This document shows, piece by piece, positions 1-5,734 of a stretch of DNA of 10,768 nucleotides (its first letter is position 1; every line of letters begins with the position of its first letter). The translations under genes and the position numbers were made by a program. The notes beneath the pieces were generated by a model that worked only from the letters and a program-made list of their open reading frames with translations, ran no database searches and was not told the origin of the DNA. The DNA is from CAYNST01 sp964546435 (GTDB lineage Bacteria; Pseudomonadota; Gammaproteobacteria; Pseudomonadales; Cellvibrionaceae): the NCBI GenBank assembly GCA_964546435.1, contig CAZJKJ010000094.1:1-10768 (forward strand). The letters run 5' to 3'.

Positions 1-367
1 CGGTACCAGTCACCACCAGCTCCGCGGCCGGGCTGCCGGATACCCGCGCCACTTCATCCAGGCAGGTGCGCTGCGCGGCCGGGTAACGGTCGTGGGACGC
101 CTCGCTCGCGGCGGCCGCCGCCGCGCCAGTGGTGCCGGTAGTGCCGGTAGTACCGGCGGCCTGGTTGCCGGCGCCGTTGTTTGCGCCGCCCCCTGCCGAA
201 GCACCACCGCCGGCGCCGGTGCTATCCGTCGCGCCACCGGTGGATCCGTCGGTGGGGGTGGTCTGCACGGTGCCGCCCTGGGTGACCTCCGGGCCGGTAT
301 CGCCACCGCAGGCGGACAGGGCCAGCGACACGGCGCCGGCAAGTGCGAGGATCAGATGGCGTTGCAT
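1..367 (-). CDS. Lipoprotein with low-complexity Gly/Thr/Ala linker (3' end outside window)
   Basis: Reading the minus strand from the ATG at 367-365 gives about 122 residues with no stop before the window edge, so the C-terminal part is missing. The N-terminus (MQRHLILALAGAV...) is a basic start plus a hydrophobic core ending in the lipobox Leu-Ser-Ala-Cys with Cys20, so this should be cleaved by signal peptidase II and lipidated. The residues after Cys are Gly-Gly-Asp, with no Asp at +2, which fits outer-membrane sorting (known rule from E. coli). From about residue 24 to 90 the chain is a Gly/Thr/Ser/Ala/Asn-rich spacer including three Thr-Thr-Gly units and six alanines. A more ordinary folded sequence then begins (RTCLDEVARVSG). 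An AGGAGAGC-like Shine-Dalgarno lies just upstream of the start (reverse complement of 371-378). The specific function is not recognised. The folded domain that would identify it lies mostly outside the window. Confidence 0.8.
   Translation of the reverse strand, partial: MQRHLILALAGAVSLALSACGGDTGPEVTQGGTVQTTPTDGSTGGATDSTGAGGGASAGGGANNGAGNQAAGTTGTTGTTGAAAAAASEASHDRYPAAQRTCLDEVARVSGSPAAELVVTGT
132..158. repeat. Three tandem 9-base units inside the lipoprotein gene
   Basis: On the plus strand, GTGCCGGTA occurs at 132-140 and 141-149, followed by the diverged copy GTACCGGCG at 150-158. On the coding (minus) strand this encodes Thr-Thr-Gly three times in the linker between the lipidated N-terminus and the folded part. 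A 9-base in-frame unit can expand or contract without disturbing the frame, so linker length may vary between strains. That last point is inference. Confidence 0.7.
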
Positions 368-575
368 GGGAGCTCTCCTTGGGATGGGTCGATGCGGGCG
401 GCCACGCCGCGCGGCAGTTCCTGCGAGGCCTGCGGGTCGTGGCCGGGGGCACGGCCCATGCTGCGCGGGCAGCGATTAACCGGCAGGCAAGCCACTGCAT
501 GCGGCGTGTTAACCACCTGCGCGCCGACGCGTGGTGCTGACGCCGCCATGACAGCCACGTACCGAAGATGCCGGC

Positions 576-857
576 ATGAACACCCGTGCCCAGATCGATG
601 CCCAACTGCAGCGCCTCGAGCAGCTGCTTCCCCAGCTGCAGGCCGAAGGCGATACCGCTGCGGTGCTGGAGCGCTTTGCCGAGGCCTCGGCCCCGCTGAC
701 CCGCGATGCGCCGGCCGAGGAAGAGGCCTACATCAACCAGCGCCTGACCTGCATGCTGGTCGATGCCGGCCTCGTGGCCGGCGGCCCGGAGGGCGAACCC
801 TGCCTGCGCGGTGACGAGGCCAGCCCGCCCGATACTCCCCGCGGTGAGGATGCATGA
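576..857 (+). CDS. Small hypothetical protein, 93 aa, helical
   Basis: The function is not recognised. The product is a small acidic, soluble protein with no signal peptide or membrane segment. Residues 4-36 (AQIDAQLQRLEQLLPQLQAE region) are rich in Leu/Gln/Glu with heptad-like leucine spacing and probably form an amphipathic helix or coiled coil. Residues 48-68 (EEEAYINQRLTCMLVDAGLV) may form a second helix, and the tail from about 69 is Pro/Gly/Glu-rich and probably disordered. Two cysteines are present (59 and 76). The ATG at 576 is preceded by only a weak purine stretch (GAAG at 564-567). Its stop codon overlaps the ATG of the following 38-aa frame (ATGA at 854-857), so the two are probably co-translated. 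It is divergent from the lipoprotein gene across a 208-base gap. The composition and strict third-position GC support a real gene. Confidence 0.7.
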   Translation: MNTRAQIDAQLQRLEQLLPQLQAEGDTAAVLERFAEASAPLTRDAPAEEEAYINQRLTCMLVDAGLVAGGPEGEPCLRGDEASPPDTPRGEDA

Positions 858-970
858 GCCGCAATTCGCGCCGCCCGCTGGGCATCATGGCGATCATCTT
901 TGCCGGCATCCTCTCCGTCGGCGGGCTGCTGCTGTGGCTGTTCCAGGATTCGGGGATCGTCAACCGCTGA
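854..970 (+). CDS. 38-aa single-span membrane peptide, ATGA-coupled to upstream gene
   Basis: The ATG at 854 overlaps the TGA of the 93-aa gene (ATGA) and the frame runs to TGA at 968-970. The product begins MSRNSRRPLG, has one hydrophobic segment at about residues 10-30 (IMAIIFAGILSVGGLLLWLF) and ends QDSGIVNR. The basic N-terminus and short C-terminal tail predict a single transmembrane helix with N-in topology by the positive-inside rule. A GAGGA stretch at 846-850 sits just upstream, inside the end of the 93-aa gene, and with the overlap suggests translational coupling. Genes this small are often missed. The start/stop overlap, the textbook membrane segment and a stop well before the convergent clsB end make it credible. 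The function is unknown. Confidence 0.6.
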   Translation: MSRNSRRPLGIMAIIFAGILSVGGLLLWLFQDSGIVNR

Positions 971-995
971 CGCCTCGGCAACAGCAACGCCCCGC

Positions 996-1031
996 GGCAC
1001 CCCGCCCAGGCGGCGCCGCCATCCGGGTGCC
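996..1031. terminator. GC-rich inverted repeat between convergent genes
   Basis: GGCACCC at 996-1002 pairs with GGGTGCC at 1025-1031, enclosing the 12-base palindrome GGCGGCGCCGCC at 1009-1020. It lies in the 62-base gap between the 38-aa gene (stop at 970) and the clsB stop (1033), where a terminator is expected for both strands. There is no T-run on either side, so it is not a canonical intrinsic terminator. It could instead be a transcript 3'-end stabilising hairpin or chance pairing in GC-rich DNA. Confidence 0.25.
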
Positions 1032-1032
1032 C

Positions 1033-2274
1033 TCAGCGATCGCCACCAGGCACTGGCGGCTGTTCCGCTGCGGTTTCGCCGGCCGGAGCCGCTCCGGCCA
1101 GGCTCCTGATCCGCGGGGTATGCGCCGGCAGCAGGCCAGCCCAGGCGGGAAACCGCCGCAGCACGTGATACAGCAGCGGCGTCGGCACCGGCCAGCGCAG
1201 CCGCCAGGCGACATCCTCCAGGCGCACCGGTTGGCAATGGTGCTCCCACAGCCGCTCCAGCGCCTCGGCGAGGGTCGCGTTGAAGCGGCGGTCGCGCACC
1301 AGCAGGTTGGCTTCCAGGTTCAGCGACAGGCTCAGCGGATCCAGGTTGCTGGAACCCACCGTGGCCCATTCCCCGTCCACCAGTGCGACCTTGCCGTGGA
1401 ACGGGCGGGCGCAGTATTCGCCGATGCGCACGCCATCGCGGATCAGCGGCCGGTACAGGGTGCGCGCGGCCATCATCGCCGCCGGCAGGTCCGGCTCGCC
1501 CTGCAGGATCAGGCGCACGTCCACCCCGCGCCGTGCCGCCCGCCGCAGCTCGGCGAGGAATCCATGGCCGGGGAAGAAGTAGGCATTGGCGATCACGATG
1601 CGCCGGCGCGCACCGCGGATCGCGACGCGGTAGGCATCCTCGATCGCGGTGGTGTGCCGGTGGTTGTCGCGCACGACGAACGCGGCGTCCGCTTCGCCCG
1701 CGCCTGCAGGCGGCGGCGCGTCGCGCTGCACGCCGGCGGACACTTCCGCACCACCGCCGCCGGCCTGCCACAACAGGCGACGGATCGGCGCCACCACCGG
1801 CCCGCGCACCTCCACCGCGTAGTCCTGCATCGCCTCGGGGCCCGAGCGCAGCAGGTGGTCGGCCGAGTAGTTGATGCCGCCGACGAAGGCGACCGCGCCA
1901 TCCACCACCAGCAGCTTGCGGTGCATGCGCCGGAACAGGTTCAGGCGCACGCCGAAGGTGGTGCGCTGCGGATCGAAACTGCGCAGCTGCACGCCCGCCT
2001 GCGCCAGTGCCCCGGTGAAGCGCGGCGAAAATTCCGGGGAGCCGTAGCCATCCACCAGCACCCGCACGCGTACGCCGCGGCGCGCCGCCTCCACCAGCCG
2101 CGCATGCAGCGCCCAGCCCACCTCGTCCTCGACCAGGATGAAGGTCTCCAGCAGCACTTCCTCGCGCGCCGCCTCGATCGCCGCGAACGCGCGCGCATAG
2201 AACGCCTCGCCGTTCTCCAGCAGCCGCAGCTGGTTGCCGGGATGCCACTGCGGCCCGCCGGGCCTGCGGCTCAT
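1033..2274 (-). CDS. clsB: Cardiolipin synthase B (phospholipase D superfamily)
   Basis: The product is a 413-aa phosphatidyltransferase that makes cardiolipin at the inner membrane; E. coli ClsB (YbhO) is also 413 aa and uses phosphatidylethanolamine/phosphatidylglycerol. Two HKD catalytic motifs are intact: H118-R-K120 with D125 followed by GGIN, and H293-G-K295 with D300 followed by GSSN. The rest matches the PLD fold: ETFILVEDEVG at 43-53, VLVDGYGS near 72-79, a Gly/Ala/Pro-rich insert at about 171-197, and a basic C-terminal region. No long N-terminal transmembrane pair is present, as in ClsB and unlike ClsA. The ATG at 2274 overlaps the TGA of the upstream ybhP gene (ATGA). A perfect GGAGG lies 7 bases before it, so this start is preferred over the open frame that continues upstream inside ybhP. 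The YbhP-ClsB adjacency is the same as in E. coli. Confidence 0.93.
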   Translation of the reverse strand: MSRRPGGPQWHPGNQLRLLENGEAFYARAFAAIEAAREEVLLETFILVEDEVGWALHARLVEAARRGVRVRVLVDGYGSPEFSPRFTGALAQAGVQLRSFDPQRTTFGVRLNLFRRMHRKLLVVDGAVAFVGGINYSADHLLRSGPEAMQDYAVEVRGPVVAPIRRLLWQAGGGGAEVSAGVQRDAPPPAGAGEADAAFVVRDNHRHTTAIEDAYRVAIRGARRRIVIANAYFFPGHGFLAELRRAARRGVDVRLILQGEPDLPAAMMAARTLYRPLIRDGVRIGEYCARPFHGKVALVDGEWATVGSSNLDPLSLSLNLEANLLVRDRRFNATLAEALERLWEHHCQPVRLEDVAWRLRWPVPTPLLYHVLRRFPAWAGLLPAHTPRIRSLAGAAPAGETAAEQPPVPGGDR

Positions 2275-3062
2275 GCCGCGGCCTCCACGCCGGACAGGCG
2301 CGCGTGCAGCGGCAGGTGGTCGGACAGCCGCGACCACGGCGCGCCGCGCGGCATGTCCACCTGGTGCACGTGCAGGCCGCGCACGTAGATGCGGTCCAGC
2401 GGCAGCACCGGCAGCAGCGCCGGGAAGCTGCGCGCCAGGCGGCCGTGCTGCTGTTCGAAGGCTTCGGCCAACCCGCAGTCGCGCAGCCGGCGGTGGCCGG
2501 CCCCGCGCCAGTCGTTGAAGTCGCCGGCCACCACCACCGGCGCATCGCCCGGAATCTGCTCGCGCAGCAGCGCCGCCAGCAGGTCGAGCTGGCGGCGGCG
2601 ATGCGATTCGCGCAGCCCCAGGTGCACGCATACCGCGTGCAGCCGCTGCGGGTGGCCGGGCAGCTGCAGTTCGCAGTGCAGCAGGCCGCGGTTCTCGTGC
2701 CCGGCCACCGAAATGTCGCGGTTGGCGTGGCGCACGATCGGCAACCGCGACAGCAGCGCGTTGCCGTGGTGGCCATCGGGATACACCGCGTTGCGCCCGT
2801 AGGCGAACTGCGGCCACAGGGTGTCGGCCAGGTATTCGTACTGCGGCATCTGCGGCCAGTCCCGCCAGCGCGCGGCGCGGTCGCGATGCCCGCCCTGCAC
2901 TTCCTGCAGGAACACGATGTCCGCGCCGACGCCGCGAATCGCCTCGCGCAGCCGCGGCAACACGAAGCGGCGCTGCAGCATGTCGAACCCCATGTGGATA
3001 TTCGCCGTCAGCACCCCGAAGCCGGGCAGCGGGGGAGTGCCGTGGAGGGCCACAGGCTGCAT
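2271..3062 (-). CDS. ybhP: Endonuclease/exonuclease/phosphatase family protein (YbhP-like)
   Basis: The product is 263 aa and belongs to the metal-dependent DNase I/exonuclease III/inositol-phosphatase fold. The family signatures appear in order: N21 in VLTANIHMG, E54 in FLQEVQ (metal ligand), H147 in VHLGL, D181 and N183 in AGDFNDW, D223 in PLDRIY, and the terminal S247-D248-H249-LPL. All expected catalytic residues are present, so the enzyme should be active. E. coli YbhP is similar in size (about 253 aa) and sits next to clsB; its substrate is not established, so a phosphodiesterase or lipid-related role is inference from context. No signal peptide is visible. The ATG at 3062 follows the 119-aa gene by 13 bases and has no clear Shine-Dalgarno, only a GGCGGCGGCG run, which suggests coupling from upstream. 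It ends in an ATGA overlap with clsB. Confidence 0.9.
   Translation of the reverse strand: MQPVALHGTPPLPGFGVLTANIHMGFDMLQRRFVLPRLREAIRGVGADIVFLQEVQGGHRDRAARWRDWPQMPQYEYLADTLWPQFAYGRNAVYPDGHHGNALLSRLPIVRHANRDISVAGHENRGLLHCELQLPGHPQRLHAVCVHLGLRESHRRRQLDLLAALLREQIPGDAPVVVAGDFNDWRGAGHRRLRDCGLAEAFEQQHGRLARSFPALLPVLPLDRIYVRGLHVHQVDMPRGAPWSRLSDHLPLHARLSGVEAAA
2282..2286 (-). promoter_or_regulatory. Ribosome binding site for clsB inside the end of ybhP
   Basis: The minus strand reads GGAGG here, 7 bases before the clsB ATG at 2274. It is embedded in the Val-Glu-Ala codons at the C-terminus of ybhP. A perfect Shine-Dalgarno with correct spacing fixes the clsB start and, with the ATGA overlap, indicates coupled translation. 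Confidence 0.75.
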
Positions 3063-3075
3063 CGCCGCCGCCGGG

Positions 3076-3435
3076 TCAGCGCCCGGCGTTCCCGTCCTTG
3101 TCGTGGGCCGTGTCGTCGCTCTGGTCGCGCTCGGCCGGATTGCCGGCCTCGTTCAGCTCATCGGTAGGCGCGGCTTTGTCGCCGTCCTTGCCGTAGCTGC
3201 CGCTCTGGCCGAAATTCGGCTGGGTGCTGCCGTCACGTTGCGGCTCGTCCCCCGGCTCGCCTTCGCCCAGGATGCCGCCCTTGCCGTGGCCGCGCGGGTG
3301 CCAGCCTTCTTCTGAACGCTCCGGCGGCAACGCGGCCGAAGGATCGCTGCGGCCGTGGCCGCTCGGGTCGGTGTCCGGGCCGTCGCCGCGATAGGCGGAC
3401 TGGCGTTCGTCGTGGGTGCTCAGTGGCTTGCTCAT
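3076..3435 (-). CDS. Hydrophilic, probably disordered stress-type protein, 119 aa
   Basis: The product (MSKPLSTHDERQSAYRGDGP...) has no hydrophobic stretch and is rich in Gly, Asp, Glu, Pro, Ser, Lys and His. Examples are DTDPSGHGRSDPSA at 21-34, a Gly/Lys-rich patch HGKGGILGEGEPGDE at 50-64, and repeated Asp/Lys pairs towards the end (YGKDGDK, HDKDGN). This composition is that of an intrinsically disordered hydrophilin-like protein. No enzyme motif is present and the exact family is not recognised. The start at 3435 is chosen because GGAG (reverse complement of 3442-3445) lies 6 bases before the ATG and the protein begins cleanly there. An in-frame extension to 3567 would add an Arg-rich, non-typical leader. 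It is the first gene of a likely operon with ybhP (13-base gap) and clsB, and it is divergent from the 89-aa gene. Confidence 0.75.
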   Translation of the reverse strand: MSKPLSTHDERQSAYRGDGPDTDPSGHGRSDPSAALPPERSEEGWHPRGHGKGGILGEGEPGDEPQRDGSTQPNFGQSGSYGKDGDKAAPTDELNEAGNPAERDQSDDTAHDKDGNAGR

Positions 3436-3626
3436 GGTGTGCTCCGTCGGAATGGGCCACCCGAGCCTGCACCGGCGGCCATGAAACAGCCGTGCATCCG
3501 GCCGCCCCCACGACGGACGCCGTTCATGCCCGTGCGCGTCTGCACGGCGCGTGTACCGCCGGGTCACGCGCTGCTAACTGCCGCCGCGCGAATCTCGCCA
3601 TCCCTCCCCCCAACAAGGACATGACC
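3436..3626. promoter_or_regulatory. Divergent intergenic region between the clsB operon and the 89-aa gene
   Basis: This 191-base gap must carry promoters for both the minus-strand operon starting at 3435 and the plus-strand gene starting at 3627. I can see the two ribosome binding sites but no convincing -35/-10 pair on either strand. The only AT-rich islands are GGAATGGG near 3450, ATGAAACAG at 3481-3489, GCTAACTG at 3573-3580 and CGAATCTC at 3590-3597. The last pair, 50 to 30 bases before the start of the 89-aa gene, is where a promoter for it could lie, possibly read by a non-housekeeping sigma factor. Confidence 0.35.
3615..3619 (+). promoter_or_regulatory. Ribosome binding site deciding the start of the 89-aa gene
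   Basis: AAGGA at 3615-3619 precedes two in-frame ATG codons, at 3621 (1-base spacing) and 3627 (7-base spacing). Only the second has workable spacing, so the start at 3627 is preferred. Confidence 0.6.
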
Positions 3627-3896
3627 ATGGGAATCCTGCGGACCGTAGTGATTGCTGCAGCTGGTGTAGTGGCCTATCGCGCCTGGCAGCGCCACCGTAC
3701 CGGAGACTGGCCGACCCGCTCGCTGCGCGACGATGGCGGCACCACGCCCCCGCACGGCGACCCGCGCCGTAGCGACCTGGCCGACGAAGACTCCGCCGCC
3801 GGCAGCAACGTGGTCGGCCTGGGCGGCACCCAGGGCGCGGACACCGGCATCACCGAGCCGCGCATGGGGCAGTCCAGCCCGGGGTTCGGCGCCTGA
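3627..3896 (+). CDS. Small membrane-anchored hydrophilic protein, 89 aa
   Basis: The protein has a short hydrophobic N-terminus at about residues 3-18 (ILRTVVIAAAGVVAYR) followed by a basic stop-transfer-like stretch (RAWQRHRTGDW). This looks like an uncleaved membrane anchor or a weak signal sequence. The remainder, from about residue 30, is hydrophilic and low in complexity (Gly, Asp, Pro, Ser, Thr), ending GQSSPGFGA, and is probably disordered. No family is recognised. Its overall style resembles the divergent 119-aa gene, which suggests but does not prove a joint stress or envelope role. It ends 28 bases before the stem of a strong bidirectional terminator, so it is probably a single-gene transcript. 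Confidence 0.75.
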   Translation: MGILRTVVIAAAGVVAYRAWQRHRTGDWPTRSLRDDGGTTPPHGDPRRSDLADEDSAAGSNVVGLGGTQGADTGITEPRMGQSSPGFGA

Positions 3897-3920
3897 GTCG
3901 CCACCGCTGCCGCACCAGCG

Positions 3921-3951
3921 AAAAACGCCGGCTTCCGCCGGCGTTTTTTTT
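3921..3951. terminator. Bidirectional Rho-independent terminator
   Basis: ACGCCGGC at 3925-3932 and GCCGGCGT at 3937-3944 form a perfect 8-bp stem with loop TTCC. It is followed on the plus strand by a run of eight T (3944-3951) and preceded by five A (3921-3925), which become the T-run on the minus strand. It therefore serves both the 89-aa gene (plus) and the convergent short-chain dehydrogenase gene (minus, stop at 3982). It is the clearest terminator in the window. Confidence 0.92.
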
Positions 3952-3981
3952 GGGCCCAGCAGTGGCCACGGCCGTGACCGC

Positions 3982-4653
3982 CTACCAGGGCAGCGGGGCG
4001 CCGTTTGCGTGCCAGAAGCTGCCGCTGTCGGACAGGCCCAGCGACGCCATCCGCTCGATCAGGCCGGCGGCGGCCTCGTCCGGGCTGACATCGCCCTGCC
4101 CGCCGAGCATGTCGGTGGCCACCCGGCCCGGATGCAGCAGGAACACCGCGATCCGGCGCGGCGCCAGGTCCATCGCCAGCGACCTGCCGATCGCGTTCAC
4201 CGCCGCCTTCGAGGCGCGATAGCCGTAATAGGCACCGGAGCCGTTGTCGGCCACCGAGCCCATGCGGCTGGTGATGATGCCGACCTTGCCGCCGTCGGCC
4301 AGCAGGCCCTGCAACGCCGCCGCCACCCGCAGCGGTCCGAGCGTGTTGACCTCGAACTGGCGCTGGATGCGTGCGAACGCGTCCGCGTCCAGCGCATCCA
4401 GGGTCTCGCTGGTGAAGATGCCGGCGTTGAGCACCAGCCCGTCGATGCGCCGGCCATGCAGCTTCCGCGGCAGCGTGGCCACCGCCTGCGCATCGGCCAC
4501 GTCCACGCCATCGATGATTTCCGCACCGGTGGCCTGCAGCGCTTCGCTGCCCTGGCGGCACACCGCGATGACCGTGTCGCCGCGCGCGCGCAGCTGCCGG
4601 GCCAGGGACAGGCCGATGCCGCGGTTGGCACCGGTGATCAGGTAGGTCGCCAT
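3982..4653 (-). CDS. Short-chain dehydrogenase/reductase (C-factor/carbonyl reductase-like SDR)
   Basis: The 223-aa product is a classical-type NAD(P)-binding SDR. Visible signatures are the dinucleotide-binding TGANRGIG at 7-14, an acidic DVAD at 51-54, NAG at 76-78 in LVLNAGIF, and EVNTLGPLRV at 101-110. The catalytic Y145-x-x-x-K149 lies in GYRASKAAVN, with S129 or S133 in ITSRMGS as the catalytic serine candidate. The segment LLHPGRVATDM at 172-182 is the usual conserved Pro-Gly and Thr of the cofactor loop. Length and motifs match the cytosolic C-factor/sniffer-like SDR subgroup that reduces carbonyls; the true substrate cannot be told from sequence. The ATG at 4653 is preceded by GAGGAA with about 7-base spacing, which fixes the start. 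The gene stands alone, convergent with the 89-aa gene across the bidirectional terminator and divergent from the glycine-zipper gene. Confidence 0.92.
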   Translation of the reverse strand: MATYLITGANRGIGLSLARQLRARGDTVIAVCRQGSEALQATGAEIIDGVDVADAQAVATLPRKLHGRRIDGLVLNAGIFTSETLDALDADAFARIQRQFEVNTLGPLRVAAALQGLLADGGKVGIITSRMGSVADNGSGAYYGYRASKAAVNAIGRSLAMDLAPRRIAVFLLHPGRVATDMLGGQGDVSPDEAAAGLIERMASLGLSDSGSFWHANGAPLPW

Positions 4654-4822
4654 GTCGGTTCCTCGAAACGTGGGGGCCGACATTCTAGGCCAGCGCCCGG
4701 TGATGGCCGCGGTGGCCACGCACGCCTTCATCCGCGGCTGACGCCGGGCACACGGCTGGTGAACAGCACAGGTGCAAGGGTGGCGTTCCCCGGCCGAACG
4801 GCCTTTCCCGAGGAGTCCTCCG
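4654..4822. promoter_or_regulatory. Divergent intergenic region between SDR and glycine-zipper genes
   Basis: These 169 bases must contain the promoters for the minus-strand dehydrogenase (start 4653) and the plus-strand glycine-zipper gene (start 4823). Ribosome binding sites are clear on both sides: GAGGAA for the dehydrogenase and AGGAG at 4811-4815 for the other. I cannot recognise a sigma-70 promoter. The motif GCTGGTGAACAGC at 4755-4767, about 60 bases before the plus-strand start, is the most distinctive non-coding element. Confidence 0.35.
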
Positions 4823-5596
4823 ATGAGCAACGAACCCCGCGACCTCAACCGCGACCCGATCACCGGCGCGCCCGGCTCCCATCCCGTCGGCGTCGGCGTC
4901 GGCGGCACCGGCGGTGCCGTGGCGGGCGCCGCGGTCGGCTCGCTGCTGGGCCCGATCGGCACCCTGGTGGGCGGCGCGGTCGGCGCGATCGCCGGCGCTG
5001 CGGCCGGCAAGGGCGTGGCCGAGCGCCTGGACCCCACCGGCGAGACCGAATACTGGCGCACCGAATACGCCAACCGTCCCTACGCTGATCAGAGCCTGGA
5101 CTACGACAGCGACTACGCGCCGGCCTACCGCTACGGCCTGACCGTGCGCGAGCAGTACGGCAGCCGCACCTGGGACGACACCCTGGACAGCCAGGCCCGC
5201 CTGGGCTGGGATTCGGCAAAGGATTCCTCGCGCCTGAGCTGGGACCAGGCCCGCGACGCGGTACGTGATGCCTTCGACCGTTCCGACCGCACCTATCGCG
5301 CCTACGAGGACACCGACGGCTACTACGCCGGCCAGTACACCGCTGCCGACTATTACCGCAGCGACTACGACTACGAGTCCGACTACCGCCCGGCCTACCG
5401 TTACGGCACCTATGCGCGCAACAACCATCCCGGCCGCGAGTGGGACGACGGGCTGGAATCGGAGCTGGAGCGCAACTGGGGCCAGGCCCGCGGCAGCTCG
5501 CGCATGGAGTGGGCCGATGCGCGCCAGGCCGTGCGTGATGCCTGGCACCGGGTGGAACGCGCCCTCCCGGGCGATGCCGACCGCGACGGCCGCTGA
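4823..5596 (+). CDS. Glycine-zipper protein with a duplicated Tyr-rich module, 257 aa
   Basis: The start at 4823 (MSNEPRDLNRDP) has AGGAG 7 bases upstream. After a short polar N-terminus, residues 22-68 form a hydrophobic glycine-zipper region. Its GxxxG-like runs (VGVGVGGTGGAVAG, then GPIGTLVGGAVGAIAGAAAG) resemble two helices that could insert in or associate with a membrane. The rest is soluble, acidic and tyrosine-rich and contains an internal duplication: residues 77-153 align with 167-243 at a constant offset of 90. The cores at 93-153 and 183-243 are about half identical by my count (32 of 61). Each core carries SDYxPAYRYG, WDD, a helix with SSR, then W..AR.AVRDA. Proteins of this build are common as uncharacterised or stress-linked proteins in Proteobacteria; no enzymatic motif is visible. 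An envelope or osmotic-stress role is inference. It ends in a region with a strong hairpin and is convergent with the general stress protein gene. Confidence 0.85.
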   Translation: MSNEPRDLNRDPITGAPGSHPVGVGVGGTGGAVAGAAVGSLLGPIGTLVGGAVGAIAGAAAGKGVAERLDPTGETEYWRTEYANRPYADQSLDYDSDYAPAYRYGLTVREQYGSRTWDDTLDSQARLGWDSAKDSSRLSWDQARDAVRDAFDRSDRTYRAYEDTDGYYAGQYTAADYYRSDYDYESDYRPAYRYGTYARNNHPGREWDDGLESELERNWGQARGSSRMEWADARQAVRDAWHRVERALPGDADRDGR

Positions 5597-5641
5597 GCCG
5601 GACACGCCGGCAGGCGCTGCACAGCCCGCCGGCACTTCACA

Positions 5642-5672
5642 GCAGGACGCCCCGCATTGCGGGGCGTCCTGC
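5642..5672. terminator. Perfect 14-bp hairpin after the glycine-zipper gene
   Basis: The sequence from 5642 to 5655 is a perfect inverted repeat of 5659-5672, with loop ATT (stem core GACGCCCCGC/GCGGGGCGTC). It starts 46 bases after the stop at 5596, as expected for a terminator, but no T-run follows on either strand. It may stop or stabilise the transcript 3' end, or act with Rho. The perfect pairing makes chance unlikely even at this GC content. Confidence 0.55.
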
Positions 5673-5695
5673 GTTGGCGGTGGGGACCGCCGCGA

Positions 5696-5725
5696 TACAA
5701 ACAGCGGGAGCGCGTGCGCGCCCCC
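5696..5725 (-). terminator. Weak intrinsic terminator candidate for the general stress gene
   Basis: On the minus strand GGGGGCGCG pairs with CGCGCTCCC (5725-5717 with 5714-5706, one mismatch, 2-base loop). It is followed by GCTGTTTGTAT, a partial T-run. It begins 10 bases after the TAA of the general stress gene (5735). The small loop and broken T-run make it only a moderate candidate. Confidence 0.35.
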
Positions 5726-5734
5726 GCCGCCCCC

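Noticed and set aside
1009..1020. 12-base palindrome GGCGGCGCCGCC as a regulator site
   Set aside because: Such runs are expected by chance in DNA this GC-rich and it lies between gene ends, not upstream of a start; kept only as part of a weak terminator candidate.
728..2776. 682-codon minus-strand open frame across clsB and ybhP
   Set aside because: Out of frame with both genes, which carry intact HKD and DNase I-type motifs; the composition is Arg/Ala/Gly-rich shadow sequence.
2275..2817. Upstream in-frame extension of clsB giving a 594-aa product
   Set aside because: The extension overlaps ybhP, is Arg/Ala/Pro-rich shadow sequence, and the internal ATG at 2274 has a perfect ribosome binding site and gives the same length as E. 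coli ClsB.
2304..3167. 287-codon plus-strand frame opposite ybhP
   Set aside because: Gln/His/Arg/Val-rich antisense shadow of a gene with all catalytic motifs of its family.
3436..3567. 44-residue N-terminal extension of the 119-aa hydrophilic protein
   Set aside because: Arg-rich leader without a ribosome binding site; GGAG 6 bases before the ATG at 3435 supports the shorter form.
3733..5088. 451-codon plus-strand frame through the dehydrogenase region
   Set aside because: It crosses the terminator and the dehydrogenase gene on the wrong strand; no protein-like motifs.
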